DNA of 64,000 nucleotides, taken from assembly GCA_947258405.1 (NCBI GenBank), contig CAMYIE010000010.1, forward strand, positions 1-64,000, in the 5' to 3' direction. A program made the position numbers and the translations under genes. This document shows positions 27,889 through 37,755 of this stretch, piece by piece. The stretch comes from an uncultured Eudoraea sp. (lineage in GTDB: Bacteria > Bacteroidota > Bacteroidia > Flavobacteriales > Flavobacteriaceae). The notes beneath the pieces were generated by a model. That model worked only from the letters and a program-made list of their open reading frames with translations. It had not been told where the DNA came from and ran no database searches. The number at the start of each line of letters is the position of its first letter. Position 1 is the first letter of the stretch.

Positions 27889-28788
27889 ATGCACGAATCC
27901 GAGCCCGAACAGATCGACTTGCCACGAAAAACCCGCACTACCATAATTACGATGTTCTCTTTGGGTATTTTGGCAGTAGCCACCGCGCTGGTTTCCATCT
28001 TTTATAAAGGTCTTTTCAATACCATATCACTTGTCTTAATGTCCATTGCACTTCTCCTGCTACTCTTCGCATTAACATCTCTGTTCCTAAAAAGAAAAGG
28101 TGATACGAAACGGCTAAAAGAAGCTCAATCTGAATTAGAACTGAAACTACACGATAAGGATATCCTGCTAAAGGAGGTACATCACCGGGTTAAAAACAAC
28201 CTCCAGACGGTTTGCAGCCTGCTCAATATGCAGTCCAGAGGTACGGAAGACGAACAGATGAAAAATCTCATCAAAAGCAGTCAGAATCGCGTTATGGCCA
28301 TGGCCATGGTACATGAAATGCTCTACCTCCGCGATGACCTGTCTACAATAGACTATAAGCCTTACGTTTTTAAACTCACGGAATATCTGGTGAAATCGGT
28401 CAAGGGACCCGACAGTAATGTAAAACTCGCCATTGATATCCCGGAAATCGAATTGGGCATAGATACTGCTATCCCATTGGGGCTTCTTATCAACGAGACC
28501 ATTACCAACTCGCTTAAATATGGAATTCAGGATGATGCCGAAGGTGAAATCCATATTGAGCTTAAGAAAGAAGATGAAAACGATTATGTCCTGACCATCG
28601 GAGATAATGGGATTGGTATTTCCGCGGCTGTAGACCCAAAGACCACTAAAAGTCTTGGACTTAAGCTAATATATAATTTGGCCCGGCAACTTAAAGGAAG
28701 TATTACCAGAGATTGGTCGAGAAAGGGTACAAACTACATCATTAAGTTTAAAGATGTAGACCACGAACCCTTCCATAATATGGCCTGA
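27889..28788 (+). CDS. HWE/HisKA_2-type sensor histidine kinase
   Basis: A 299-residue membrane histidine kinase (the ATG at 27889 is preferred over GTG 27883). Two hydrophobic helices lie at ~22-70, joined by a very short external loop, so there is no real sensor domain. The phosphoacceptor segment is VHHRVKNNLQTVCSLL near 98, the HisKA_2 type, and the HATPase has the N box NETITNSLKYG (~207) and the G1 box IGDNGIGI (~244). No response regulator is adjacent, so its partner is elsewhere. Confidence 0.88.
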   Translation: MHESEPEQIDLPRKTRTTIITMFSLGILAVATALVSIFYKGLFNTISLVLMSIALLLLLFALTSLFLKRKGDTKRLKEAQSELELKLHDKDILLKEVHHRVKNNLQTVCSLLNMQSRGTEDEQMKNLIKSSQNRVMAMAMVHEMLYLRDDLSTIDYKPYVFKLTEYLVKSVKGPDSNVKLAIDIPEIELGIDTAIPLGLLINETITNSLKYGIQDDAEGEIHIELKKEDENDYVLTIGDNGIGISAAVDPKTTKSLGLKLIYNLARQLKGSITRDWSRKGTNYIIKFKDVDHEPFHNMA

Positions 28789-28866
28789 TTAAGGAATCGA
28801 TACACAGGGTCTTTCTGTCTTCCTTTTTGGTTATATTTAGCTTTTCTAACCAAATATTCCGATTTC

Positions 28867-31392
28867 ATGTACAAAGCCATTTGTGTGGTTGCATTGTTGG
28901 TCAGTTCAACGGTATTTTCACAAGACTACTTCCTAAAAAACTACGAACCTTATAATTCACAAATCCCATCCCCCCAGGATTATCTGGGCTATGGAATAGG
29001 CGAACATCATACACGCCACGACAGGATTGTAGGCTATTTAGAATTACTGGCCTCAAAGTCGGACCGGGCCAGTCTGCATGAATACGGCAAAACACATGAA
29101 GGCCGTCGCCTGGTCATACTCAAAATTTCGAATCCCGACAATATGGAAATGCTCGAGGAGTTACAGCAAAAACATCTCGAATACACCAATCCGGTCAGCT
29201 CGGCAGTTGGTTATGATGAACTCCCTGTATTTATCAACCTGGCCTACAACGTTCACGGCAATGAACCATCGAGCTCCGAAGCTGCAATGCTTGCGGCCTA
29301 TACTTTTGTAGCATCAGAAAATAAAGAAATTCTTCGCTATTTGAGGAATTCGGTGATTTTTCTCGATCCTACCATCAATCCCGATGGTCGAGACCGGCAC
29401 ACCCAATGGGCCAACACCTATCAGGGTAATCCTCTGGTAGCCGACCCGCAGGATGCCGAACACAACGAATACTGGCCCCGTGGCCGAACCAACCACTATT
29501 GGTTTGATCTTAACCGGGACTGGCTTTTGGCCATTAATCCCGAAAGTCGTGGTAAACTAAACTGGTATCACGAGTGGTATCCCAATGTTGTGACAGATTT
29601 TCATGAGATGGGTACCCAGAGCACATACTTTTTTGAACCTATGAAAACCAATGGGTCTCTTAACCCTATCATGCCCAAAGAGAATTATGAAGACCTCAAC
29701 AATCTTTTTGGCAACTATTTTGCAAAAGCACTCGATAGTATCGGCTCGCTCTATTTCACCAGAGAAGTATTCGACGGCACCTATCCGGGCTATGGCTCCT
29801 CTTATCCCGATCTTCAGGGTGGCCTCGGGCTGTTGTTCGAACAGGCCAGCTCACGTGGTCATAAACAGAAAACACCTTTTGGCCACCTTACCTTTCCTTT
29901 TACGATTCGCAATCAATATATATCGAGTATTACCACTGTAAAGGCAGCCGCGGAGAATAAAGCTACACTTAGAAAATACCAGCACGACTTTTTCAAAAGT
30001 GCCCTGAGCAATGCTTCGAAGAGTCGCACAAAGGCCTATGTATTTGGCGATGCCCACGACGCTAACCGGGTAAAGGCTTTTGTAGACAAGCTACTGATGC
30101 ACCGTATTGATGTTTATCGCGCTCAAAACAATGAGTATATAGTTCCAACCCGGCAACCTCAGTACAGGATGGTGCAGACCTTCTTTGAAACATACGATGC
30201 TTACCGAGACAGTGTTTACTACGATGCATCGGCCTGGTCTGTGGCCAATTTCTATAATATGAAGTATAGAGGTGTAACCAGTTTCAGCCCTGGGGAAAAA
30301 ATAGAAACTACCGATGATCTTATCCAATTGAAACCAGTTCCAAAGTCGGACTACGCCTATATCATCGATGCCGATGACTACAATTCCATAGCAGCACTTT
30401 ATGCCCTTCAGGAGGAGGAATTGGTGCTGTCATCTGCCTTCAAGACTTTTACAAGCGAGACAAATCAGGGATCAAAAGAATTTAATTATGGTGCTATGAT
30501 CTTAGCCGTCTCGCTACAAAAAAAATCGCCAGAAGATGTATACCGTATCATATCATCGATTCAGAAAAAATTTAATATTCCCGTATACGCAGTGAAATCT
30601 GGATATCACAGTAAAGGTATCGACCTGGGCAGCAGGTTTGTTAAACCGATTACCAAACCCAAGGCCGCAATGATAATAGGACATGGTACCCGATCGTATG
30701 AAGCGGGTGAAGTATGGCACCTTCTCGATACAAGGGTAGGAATGCCGATAACGAAAATTCCGATGCGCAATTTCAAGAAGGCAAAATTAGATCCATACAA
30801 TGTTCTGGTTATGATTTCGGGTAGTTATGAGCTGGATGAAAAAATGCAGGAAAAAATCGCTAACTGGGTTAAAAAGGGCAATACTCTGGTAACAATTGGA
30901 ACCGCAAGCGAATGGCTGATAAAAAAGAAAATGGTAAAGGAAGCACTGAATACCATAGAAAAGGATAGTACTGCCATTGTTGCGCGCCAACCCTATGTTG
31001 ATGCTGGAGAAAACCTCGGAAAGGAAAGCGTAGGGGGTGTTATATTAAGGGCCGAACTAGACCGAACACATCCCATCGGCTTCGGTTACAGAGATAACAA
31101 CATCCCGGTATATAAGAATAATTCTGTTTGGCTAAAAGCGAGTAACAACGAATATTGCACAGTTGCCAAATATGCCAAAAACGCGATGATTGATGGCTTT
31201 CTAACAGAACGCAACAAAAAGGAACTGTTGATGTCTTCAGCCTCTATAGTTGTTAGTAAAATGGGTGAAGGAAGGGCTGTTCTCTTCGCAGATAATCCCA
31301 ATTTCCGAGGTTCCTGGTATGGGACCAATCGGCTTTTCCTGAACGCCTTGTTCTTGGGGGATAAAATAGATATTCCTGAAAAAGAAGACTAG
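28867..31392 (+). CDS. secreted M14 family zinc carboxypeptidase
   Basis: An 841-residue exported peptidase with an N-terminal signal peptide (MYKAICVVALLVSS...VFS). The M14 domain (~45-400) has the zinc ligands H-x2-E in YNVHGNEPSSSEA near 121 and a second His in VTDFHEMG near 245, and a probable catalytic Glu in LLFEQASSRG near 327. The C-terminal half (~480-841) resembles a class I glutamine amidotransferase-like domain (GHGTRSYEAGEVWHLL). This two-domain form is common in flavobacteria; a peptide-degrading role in the periplasm is inferred. Confidence 0.85.
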   Translation: MYKAICVVALLVSSTVFSQDYFLKNYEPYNSQIPSPQDYLGYGIGEHHTRHDRIVGYLELLASKSDRASLHEYGKTHEGRRLVILKISNPDNMEMLEELQQKHLEYTNPVSSAVGYDELPVFINLAYNVHGNEPSSSEAAMLAAYTFVASENKEILRYLRNSVIFLDPTINPDGRDRHTQWANTYQGNPLVADPQDAEHNEYWPRGRTNHYWFDLNRDWLLAINPESRGKLNWYHEWYPNVVTDFHEMGTQSTYFFEPMKTNGSLNPIMPKENYEDLNNLFGNYFAKALDSIGSLYFTREVFDGTYPGYGSSYPDLQGGLGLLFEQASSRGHKQKTPFGHLTFPFTIRNQYISSITTVKAAAENKATLRKYQHDFFKSALSNASKSRTKAYVFGDAHDANRVKAFVDKLLMHRIDVYRAQNNEYIVPTRQPQYRMVQTFFETYDAYRDSVYYDASAWSVANFYNMKYRGVTSFSPGEKIETTDDLIQLKPVPKSDYAYIIDADDYNSIAALYALQEEELVLSSAFKTFTSETNQGSKEFNYGAMILAVSLQKKSPEDVYRIISSIQKKFNIPVYAVKSGYHSKGIDLGSRFVKPITKPKAAMIIGHGTRSYEAGEVWHLLDTRVGMPITKIPMRNFKKAKLDPYNVLVMISGSYELDEKMQEKIANWVKKGNTLVTIGTASEWLIKKKMVKEALNTIEKDSTAIVARQPYVDAGENLGKESVGGVILRAELDRTHPIGFGYRDNNIPVYKNNSVWLKASNNEYCTVAKYAKNAMIDGFLTERNKKELLMSSASIVVSKMGEGRAVLFADNPNFRGSWYGTNRLFLNALFLGDKIDIPEKED

Positions 31393-31429
31393 CTCTTGAA
31401 TACTTACACAACCAAATTGTATTAGATCG

Positions 31430-33001
31430 ATGAAAGACTTTAGAAACTTACTGGTACTTGCCCTGGTCTGCGCTATGTTTGGGCTGCAAGCCCAGGAAAC
31501 TGGTGAAGGGCCTTTCCCCCAGTTGATTATCAGGGGGGTAACCCTGATCAATGGGAACGGATCCCCTCCGCTTGGACCTTTAGACATCGTCGTTGAGGGT
31601 AACCGTATTACAGAAATAAAGTCTGTAGGCTATCCTGGCGTCGAGATAGATCCTTCAAACAGGCCGGTGCTGAAATCTGGAGGCAAGGAAATAGAAGCTG
31701 AGGGAATGTATCTACTGCCCGGGTTTGTGGATATGCATGGACATATCGGTGGTGAAGATCAGGGAGCGGAACCGGAATATGTCTTTAAGTTGTGGATGGC
31801 GCACGGAATAACTACTGTCAGGGAGCCCAGTGGCAGAGGTATCGATTTCGCACTCGACCTGAAAACCAGAAGTGCCAAAAATGAGATTGTTGCCCCGCGC
31901 ATCAAAGCGTATACCGGCTTCGGGCAAGGAAGCGACCAAAGTATTATTACCGCTGAAATGGCCAGGGAATGGGTACGCCAGAACGCCAAAAAAGGTGCAG
32001 ATGGTATCAAGTTCTTCGGTGCCCCGCCCGAAATCATGGCCGCTGCACTCGATGAAAACAAAAATCTGGGACTTCGATCTGCTTGTCATCATGCTCAACT
32101 AAACGTATCGCGCTGGAATGTGCTGCACTCGGCAAGGGCCGGTCTAACCACCATGGAACATTGGTACGGTTTACCCGAAGCCTTGTTCGAAGACAGAACA
32201 GTACAGAATTACCCACTAGATTATAACTATAATAACGAGCAGCATCGCTTTGAAGAAGCCGGGAAGCTTTGGCAGCAAGCCGCAGCTCCGTATTCAGATC
32301 ACTGGAATGAGGTGCTGAACGAACTACTGGAATTAGACTTTACCTTAGTTCCTACTTTCAATATTTATGAAGCGAGTCGTGATTTACACAGGGCGAGAAG
32401 GGCCGAATGGCACGAGGACTATACTCTGCCTTCTCTTTGGAAGTTCTATCAACCCAGCAAAATCTCCCATGGTTCTTACTGGCATTTCTGGGGTACAGAA
32501 CAGGAGGTGGCATGGAAAGAGAACTACCGTCTATGGATGACATTTATCAACGAATATAAGAATCGGGGTGGCAGGGTATGTGCCGGTTCGGATTCCGGTT
32601 TTATTTTTCAGCTATACGGTTTCGCCTACATCCGGGAATTGGAATTGCTCCGCGAGGCAGGATTCCATCCGCTGGAAATTATCAGAGCCGCCACATTAAA
32701 TGGAGCACAAGCCTTAGGCATGGAAGATCAGATTGGTACAGTAGCGGTTGGAAAAAAAGCCGATTTTGTATTGATCGACGTAAATCCTCTTGAAAATTTA
32801 AAAGTCCTCTACGGTACCGGAGCTATTAAACTAACAGATGAAAACGAGGTTGTGCGAGTAGGTGGAATAAATTATACCATTAAAGACGGTATTATTTACG
32901 ATGCCAAGGCGCTGCTCCGCGACGTACGGGATATGGTTGCCCAGGAAAAAGAGAAAAGTGGTTTTGAGATAAAACAACCGGGAATAAAAAACCAGCCATA
33001 A
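31430..33001 (+). CDS. secreted amidohydrolase family protein
   Basis: A 523-residue exported amidohydrolase with a signal peptide (MKDFRNLLVLALVCAMFGLQAQ). The TIM-barrel metal motif GFVDMHGH is near 98-105 and later metal ligands fall in EHWYGLP (~242) and GSDSGFIF (~385). The C-terminal IGTVAVGKKADFVLID strand is usual for cyclic amidohydrolases. The exact substrate is unknown. It follows the M14 peptidase gene by 37 bases and probably shares its transcript, which suggests joint peptide or metabolite breakdown. Confidence 0.85.
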   Translation: MKDFRNLLVLALVCAMFGLQAQETGEGPFPQLIIRGVTLINGNGSPPLGPLDIVVEGNRITEIKSVGYPGVEIDPSNRPVLKSGGKEIEAEGMYLLPGFVDMHGHIGGEDQGAEPEYVFKLWMAHGITTVREPSGRGIDFALDLKTRSAKNEIVAPRIKAYTGFGQGSDQSIITAEMAREWVRQNAKKGADGIKFFGAPPEIMAAALDENKNLGLRSACHHAQLNVSRWNVLHSARAGLTTMEHWYGLPEALFEDRTVQNYPLDYNYNNEQHRFEEAGKLWQQAAAPYSDHWNEVLNELLELDFTLVPTFNIYEASRDLHRARRAEWHEDYTLPSLWKFYQPSKISHGSYWHFWGTEQEVAWKENYRLWMTFINEYKNRGGRVCAGSDSGFIFQLYGFAYIRELELLREAGFHPLEIIRAATLNGAQALGMEDQIGTVAVGKKADFVLIDVNPLENLKVLYGTGAIKLTDENEVVRVGGINYTIKDGIIYDAKALLRDVRDMVAQEKEKSGFEIKQPGIKNQP

Positions 33002-33053
33002 ATTAAATACTGAGTGAAATCGGTATTTGACTTCCCTAAATGGATTCAATAGA

Positions 33054-33084
33054 AAATGACCGGCACTAACGCCGGCCATTTAAT
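33054..33084. terminator. bidirectional intrinsic terminator
   Basis: Stem AAATG-A-CCGGC / GCCGG-C-CATTT with a short loop, A-rich on the left and T-rich on the right. It closes the M14-amidohydrolase operon and the convergent 37-codon gene. Confidence 0.75.
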
Positions 33085-33111
33085 TAGGGTTACTCTGGTT
33101 ATAATTCTTTA

Positions 33112-33225
33112 TTACTTCTTTTTCACAGGAACTTTTAGAGACCTGAGTATTCCCTTTGTCTTAGGGAAAAGAAGTGTGTTCAATACTAAAAAAACAACGG
33201 TTAATAAAATCATTACTAGTATCAT
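33112..33225 (-). CDS. 37-residue small membrane protein
   Basis: A short gene on the minus strand: ATG at 33225, stop at 33112. It has one transmembrane helix (residues 1-20, MILVMILLTVVFLVLNTLLF) and a basic tail (PKTKGILRSLKVPVKKK). A bidirectional terminator follows the stop. It lies 10 bases downstream of the small secreted protein gene on the same strand, so they may share a transcript. Confidence 0.5.
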   Translation of the reverse strand: MILVMILLTVVFLVLNTLLFPKTKGILRSLKVPVKKK

Positions 33226-33235
33226 AGACTTGGGT

Positions 33236-33502
33236 TTATGTCAATTTTGGTATACTGCGGCGTGTGAGAAATAGTAAAGCCTTCATCACTCTATAGTTTC
33301 TGTATGGGTAAACGCGCGCAATAATACTCGTTTCTGTTCTCTTATTTTGTTTACCAACGACAAGAACAGCAGGGCGACTATCCAGAACAATATCCACTTT
33401 GCGAATTTCCACTTTAACATTCTGTTCTTTTGTTTGAGCCACGGCAATACCGCCGTACAATAGTAAGATCAGAACTAAGGTTCTCGTTACCTTCATTTTC
33501 AT
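33236..33502 (-). CDS. small secreted basic protein, divergent third member of a repeat family
   Basis: An 88-residue protein with a signal peptide (MKMKVTRTLVLILLLYGG...AQ, ~22 residues) and a basic mature part. It aligns with the two near-identical proteins at 38840 and 42171 over the C-terminal core: IAR(V/L)Y, N-x-RV, KAL-x-F-x-T-(K/R)-R. It is longer by an insert (IVLDSRPAVLVVGK). I do not recognise the family. Its upstream DNA carries the same CGCYCAAA-N6-TTTTATCGG motif as the other two copies, but in the other orientation. Confidence 0.7.
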   Translation of the reverse strand: MKMKVTRTLVLILLLYGGIAVAQTKEQNVKVEIRKVDIVLDSRPAVLVVGKQNKRTETSIIARVYPYRNYRVMKALLFLTRRSIPKLT

Positions 33503-33556
33503 CAGTTCATCTTACTATAAATTTAACGACCAAAGCTGCGAAACTGCTTTAAAAAT

Positions 33557-33579
33557 CGCCCAAAACCACATTTTATCGG
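33557..33579 (+). promoter_or_regulatory. shared motif, copy C (CGCCCAAA-N6-TTTTATCGG)
   Basis: Seventeen fixed bases around a six-base spacer, matching the same-spaced motifs at 39220-39242 and 42551-42573 (minus strand). It is followed by an 8-bp inverted repeat TTATCGGC (33573-33580) / GCCGATAA (33641-33648). The role is unknown: an operator or an RNA 5' element are possible. Confidence 0.45.
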
Positions 33580-33780
33580 CCTCTGGTAATGTGACGGATC
33601 AAGTGTTCGATATGCTCGATGAACACCCGCCTTTGGAGCTGCCGATAAGCGCCATTAAGCGTCGTTTGCCGAAGCTGGAGCCTCTTTTGATCGCACAAGA
33701 ACCTTAAATAAGCTGAAGATCGGATGATTTAGTCCCAAATGAATTACCTTAGAATCACAGGAACACGATATTTTATGATC

Positions 33781-34428
33781 ATGAAAAAACAAATTCCATC
33801 TTCCAAGAGGAGACAATTTTTTAAACAAGCAGCGGTGCTCACCACAGGACTTGTTGCCGCACCTTTATTTTCTCACGCCGCTCAAAACAGAAAGGTATCA
33901 ACCGATAATTTATACCTCCTGGGGCCTATGGAGGGATATTCGCCCCATGTGGGAGCACTGCTCTCCTCAATGAATATGATGCGTACCTGGGTTGTGTATC
34001 AGGTTAAAGACCTCACCGTCGATCAGCTCGATTTCCAGATAGACGAGCAGTCTAACTCTATCGGGGCCATGCTCTGGCATCTGGCAGCCACGGAAAAATA
34101 TTATCAGCTAAACACTTTCGATCAAATGGCCTGGGGCCAATGGAGCGATGAAATTAAACAGGAATGGGATTTACCCATGGGTCTGGGTGGTAAAGCCAGA
34201 GATGAAATCAAGGGACATCCCATTGACTTTTATCTCGAAAAACTGGAAGCCGTTCGGTCTGTGACCAAAACAGAATTTGCTAAAAGGGACGATGACTGGT
34301 TATTCGAATCGGAACCGTTTTTTGAAGAACAACCCACCAACAATTATGCGAAATGGTTTCATGTCTGTGAACACGAATCTAACCATAACGGACAGATTAA
34401 GTTCATCAAAAAAAGATTTCCGTCGTAA
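33781..34428 (+). CDS. Tat-exported DinB-family protein
   Basis: A 215-residue protein from the ATG at 33781; an upstream in-frame ATG (33739) adds 14 residues that do not fit. The leader KRRQFFKQAAVLTTGLVAAP carries the RR-F pattern of Tat signals. The mature part is a DinB-like four-helix bundle with the metal His positions in MLWHLAATE (~85) and HESNHNGQ (~198). DinB proteins are metal-dependent thiol transferases or hydrolases; the substrate is unknown. Export of a DinB protein is uncommon but known in Bacteroidota. Confidence 0.8.
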   Translation: MKKQIPSSKRRQFFKQAAVLTTGLVAAPLFSHAAQNRKVSTDNLYLLGPMEGYSPHVGALLSSMNMMRTWVVYQVKDLTVDQLDFQIDEQSNSIGAMLWHLAATEKYYQLNTFDQMAWGQWSDEIKQEWDLPMGLGGKARDEIKGHPIDFYLEKLEAVRSVTKTEFAKRDDDWLFESEPFFEEQPTNNYAKWFHVCEHESNHNGQIKFIKKRFPS

Positions 34429-34449
34429 GAGCTATTCTGTTTACCAGAA

Positions 34450-37002
34450 TTAACGAACTTCTTTTCTCAGTACCTCAAGAGGCGGACTGTTTAAAATACT
34501 CCTGCTATTGCTCAAACCAATTAATAATACCAAAAGTGTAATGCCCGGGAGTAGCACAAATGGTTCGAGTGAAGGGGTAAAGGAGGTTTCGAAGGCGAAT
34601 AATGCGAGAAGCTGACTACTTATTAGTGATAATAAGATCCCAACACCACTGCCGAGTATTCCAAGATATAGATATTCGAGCGCTGTAATTTTCAGGATTT
34701 GGCTTGCCTGAGCCCCGATGGTACGGAGCAAAACACTCTCTCTCATCCGTTGATATTTGCTGGTGCGTACGGCACCTATCAGCACAACGATACCCGTTAG
34801 AATACTGAAAAATGCCATAAAATTAATTACCCAGCTGATCTTGCTGATTATGTCTTCCACCAGTCCCAATAATTGCCTTATATCGAGTATAGAGACCGTG
34901 GGAAACGCTTTAACCAGATCCTTCTGAAGTGCTGCAGAGGTTGCTTCATCAGGAGCGTTGGTTGTGATCACATGGAACTGAGGTGCCGATTCTAAGACTC
35001 CGGTGGGGAAAAGCACTGAAAAATTCAACTGCATCCGCGCCCAGTTGACCTCCCGGATGCTGGCTACCTCGGTATCCATCAATACACCTTGTACGTTAAA
35101 AACGATCTTGTCCCCCACTTCGATCAGTGCATCGCTGGCCACATTGGCTGCCAGGGAAATAGGAATTGGTCCTTCACCCGAATAATTTCCAACAAAATTA
35201 CCCTCCACCAGTGTTTCTGATTCGATGAGTGAATCCCTGAAAGTGACTCTGAATTCATGATAAAGAACCCATTTGTTCATCTGTGTAGTACTGTCAAGGC
35301 GCATTGTATTTACAGGAACATCATTTATACTACTTACCCTCATGGTAACAATCGGAATATTATCGATAACATTCAGCCCGCGAGGTTCTATCTGTGCTAT
35401 GACATCCTGCCTTTCCTCGGTCTGCACATCCAACAAGATGATATTCGGACTATTCGAATTTTGCTTAAATGTGGTCGAAGCCAGGAGCATATCCTTGGTA
35501 AAATATAACGTACTGATCAGAAATGTACCAACACCAATCGCCAGTACCAGGACCATGGTCTGATTTTGAGGCCGGAATAGATTGAGCAGGCTCTGACGCG
35601 CAATGAATCCCCAAGAACTGGGAAAATATTTTTTTAGTCCTTTCATGATCAGCATTGCAATACCACTCAATATCAGGAAAGTGACCAGAATCGCCAGAAC
35701 AAAAGCCAATGCATATTGCCAGTTGCCCAGCAACCAGAGTGAGAATCCAAATATAAATGCTAATATGGCAAGGAATACAAACACAGCTGTTTTCCGAACC
35801 CGAGAAGGATTTTCATCCGTTACCCTAAGTACTTGCAGGCTACTAACAAACCAGGTGTTTAGAAGCGGGAGCATTGCAAATAGTACCGATAGTGTTACGC
35901 CCAGCAAAAGGCCCAGGATTATGGCCTGTGGCACAAGGCTTATTTCGAGCTCAAAAGGCAGGAAATCGCTGATTAGCAGTGGAAACAACTCCTGAAGCAT
36001 AATACCCCCAACGGTTCCAATTACACCGCCTAACATACCCATTCCGGCAATCTGTATAAGATATATCAAGAATGTCTGCCTGCTGGTCGCTCCAATACAT
36101 TTTAAAACGGCTACTGATCTAAGTTTTTCATTGATATAGATATGCACTGAACTTGCAATCCCAACGCTACCAAGGAGCAAGGCCACAAAGGCCACCAGGT
36201 TAAGGAACTTTCCAAAGTTCCCCCAACCGCGTCCCAGGCGACGACTAATATCGGTATGGGTATCCAGATCGGCCTCCTCAGCATCTAAAATCGGATCCAC
36301 TTTCTTATACATCATTTCGAGATCCATCTCTTCCCCGGCACGGAAATAATATCTGTATTCCTGACGGCTTCCTGTTTGCAATAAACCGGTCTCCCCTATG
36401 GCACTATAGGGAAGGATTACCGGAGGGGCAAGTGTACTTGAAGTGGAGCTTCCACCGGGTGTTGATTTTAAAGAGCCCAGAATCTCAAAAGTACTACGGC
36501 CTACTTTTATGCTGTCACCAGGTGAGAGCCCATACTGGATCATCGATGTTGCATCTACCAGCGCGCCATTGTTGCCTTGATATTGCTGTGCAGCCTCAGG
36601 CGGTACAGTTTCGAATTCGCCATAGATAGGATAATTGCCTTCAATTGCCTGAACACGAACAAGTTTTGAAGCATCGGCCTTAGGAAAGGAGGCCATCGAG
36701 GCAAAATTCACCTCCATACCTTCGGCTCCACCCAGCGAATCGATAATCTCCATCACCCTTTCATTTGGTGGCTGTCGAGCATCGATGAGATAATCGGCCC
36801 CCATCAATACCTTAGATCTGAGCGCAATATTATTTTGAAGGTTTTGACTAAAAGACTGTATGGCCACCACGGCGGTAATACCGAGAATGATGGACCCCAT
36901 AAACAACCCCAGACGGCTACCGCTGGCTTTGCCATCGCGCCATGCCATGGTAAACAGCCATCGCTTACTCGTATTCGATTTTTTTAAGTCATCTTTTACC
37001 AT
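34450..37002 (-). CDS. ABC transporter permease, FtsX/YbbP-type
   Basis: An 850-residue inner-membrane protein of the MacB/FtsX superfamily. An N-terminal helix (~25-47) is followed by a large periplasmic domain, then three FtsX helices (~265-395), extra helices (~405-500), another periplasmic domain, and a last FtsX triplet (~725-845). This duplicated layout is that of YbbP. It overlaps its ATPase gene by seven bases and lies beside a tesA-like gene, the same synteny as E. coli ybbP-ybbA-tesA. Confidence 0.88.
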   Translation of the reverse strand: MVKDDLKKSNTSKRWLFTMAWRDGKASGSRLGLFMGSIILGITAVVAIQSFSQNLQNNIALRSKVLMGADYLIDARQPPNERVMEIIDSLGGAEGMEVNFASMASFPKADASKLVRVQAIEGNYPIYGEFETVPPEAAQQYQGNNGALVDATSMIQYGLSPGDSIKVGRSTFEILGSLKSTPGGSSTSSTLAPPVILPYSAIGETGLLQTGSRQEYRYYFRAGEEMDLEMMYKKVDPILDAEEADLDTHTDISRRLGRGWGNFGKFLNLVAFVALLLGSVGIASSVHIYINEKLRSVAVLKCIGATSRQTFLIYLIQIAGMGMLGGVIGTVGGIMLQELFPLLISDFLPFELEISLVPQAIILGLLLGVTLSVLFAMLPLLNTWFVSSLQVLRVTDENPSRVRKTAVFVFLAILAFIFGFSLWLLGNWQYALAFVLAILVTFLILSGIAMLIMKGLKKYFPSSWGFIARQSLLNLFRPQNQTMVLVLAIGVGTFLISTLYFTKDMLLASTTFKQNSNSPNIILLDVQTEERQDVIAQIEPRGLNVIDNIPIVTMRVSSINDVPVNTMRLDSTTQMNKWVLYHEFRVTFRDSLIESETLVEGNFVGNYSGEGPIPISLAANVASDALIEVGDKIVFNVQGVLMDTEVASIREVNWARMQLNFSVLFPTGVLESAPQFHVITTNAPDEATSAALQKDLVKAFPTVSILDIRQLLGLVEDIISKISWVINFMAFFSILTGIVVLIGAVRTSKYQRMRESVLLRTIGAQASQILKITALEYLYLGILGSGVGILLSLISSQLLALFAFETSFTPSLEPFVLLPGITLLVLLIGLSNSRSILNSPPLEVLRKEVR

Positions 37003-37685
37003 ACTGTGGTTCCGGCTTCCTGAAGGATCTTCCCTCCTTTTAGTCGAAGAATATGTTGATTTTTCTGGGCGAGTTCCAGATCATGGGTTACGATAACCAA
37101 TGTGGTACCGGCTTCTTTGTTCAGGTCGAATAAAAGTTTAATCACCTTTTCACCGGTTTCTTCATCAAGGTTTCCGGTAGGCTCATCAGCAAATAAAATA
37201 GAGGGCTGGTTACTAAATGCTCTCGCTATAGCTACTCGCTGTTTTTCACCACCGGATAATTGTGAAGGATAATGTTGAACCCTGTCGGCCAAACCAACTT
37301 TCGCCAGCAATTCGGTAGCCACCGTTGCAGCGCCTTTAAAACCCTGAAGTTCCAGGGGTACGCTTACATTTTCAAGCGCTGTTAATGTGGGTAATAATTG
37401 GAAGTCCTGAAAAATAAACCCCACTTCTTTATTGCGAAGCCTTGCTCTCTGATCCTCTGACAGTGAATTAAGATCCCAACCACAGAGTTCCACTCTGCCG
37501 GTATCAGGGCCATCCAGACCTGCACAAAGCCCCAGTAAAGTGGTCTTCCCACTTCCTGAAGGCCCAACAATGGCCAGGGTTTCACCCTCCTCAAGTTCAA
37601 AATTGATATCGTCTAGTACCGTAAGTGATTTGGATCCGCTGGTATAGGTTTTCCCCAACTTGCTCACCTTTAATATCTTTGTCAT
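36996..37685 (-). CDS. ABC transporter ATP-binding protein, YbbA/LolD-type
   Basis: A 229-residue ATPase partner of the permease that follows it. Walker A is GPSGSGKT (41-48), the signature is LSGGEKQRVAIARAF (~143), and Walker B is ILFADEPTGNLD (~162), the form typical of LolD/MacB/YbbA. The ABC pair together probably extracts a lipid or lipoprotein. Its start lies 70 bases from the divergent GDSL hydrolase. Confidence 0.92.
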   Translation of the reverse strand: MTKILKVSKLGKTYTSGSKSLTVLDDINFELEEGETLAIVGPSGSGKTTLLGLCAGLDGPDTGRVELCGWDLNSLSEDQRARLRNKEVGFIFQDFQLLPTLTALENVSVPLELQGFKGAATVATELLAKVGLADRVQHYPSQLSGGEKQRVAIARAFSNQPSILFADEPTGNLDEETGEKVIKLLFDLNKEAGTTLVIVTHDLELAQKNQHILRLKGGKILQEAGTTVW

Positions 37686-37755
37686 AAAATTATTGGTCCT
37701 GTTTCCAAAAAGGGCTTAAATTAAACAATTGTATTCACTATAGGTCTTCAAACCA

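Noticed and set aside
28800-28860. Terminator between the histidine kinase and M14 peptidase genes
   Set aside because: Only a weak ACAG/CTGT hairpin without a continuous T run is visible.
33056-33274. A 72-codon plus-strand frame after the amidohydrolase gene
   Set aside because: It runs through the bidirectional terminator and is the mirror of two better minus-strand frames (33112-33225 and 33236-33502).
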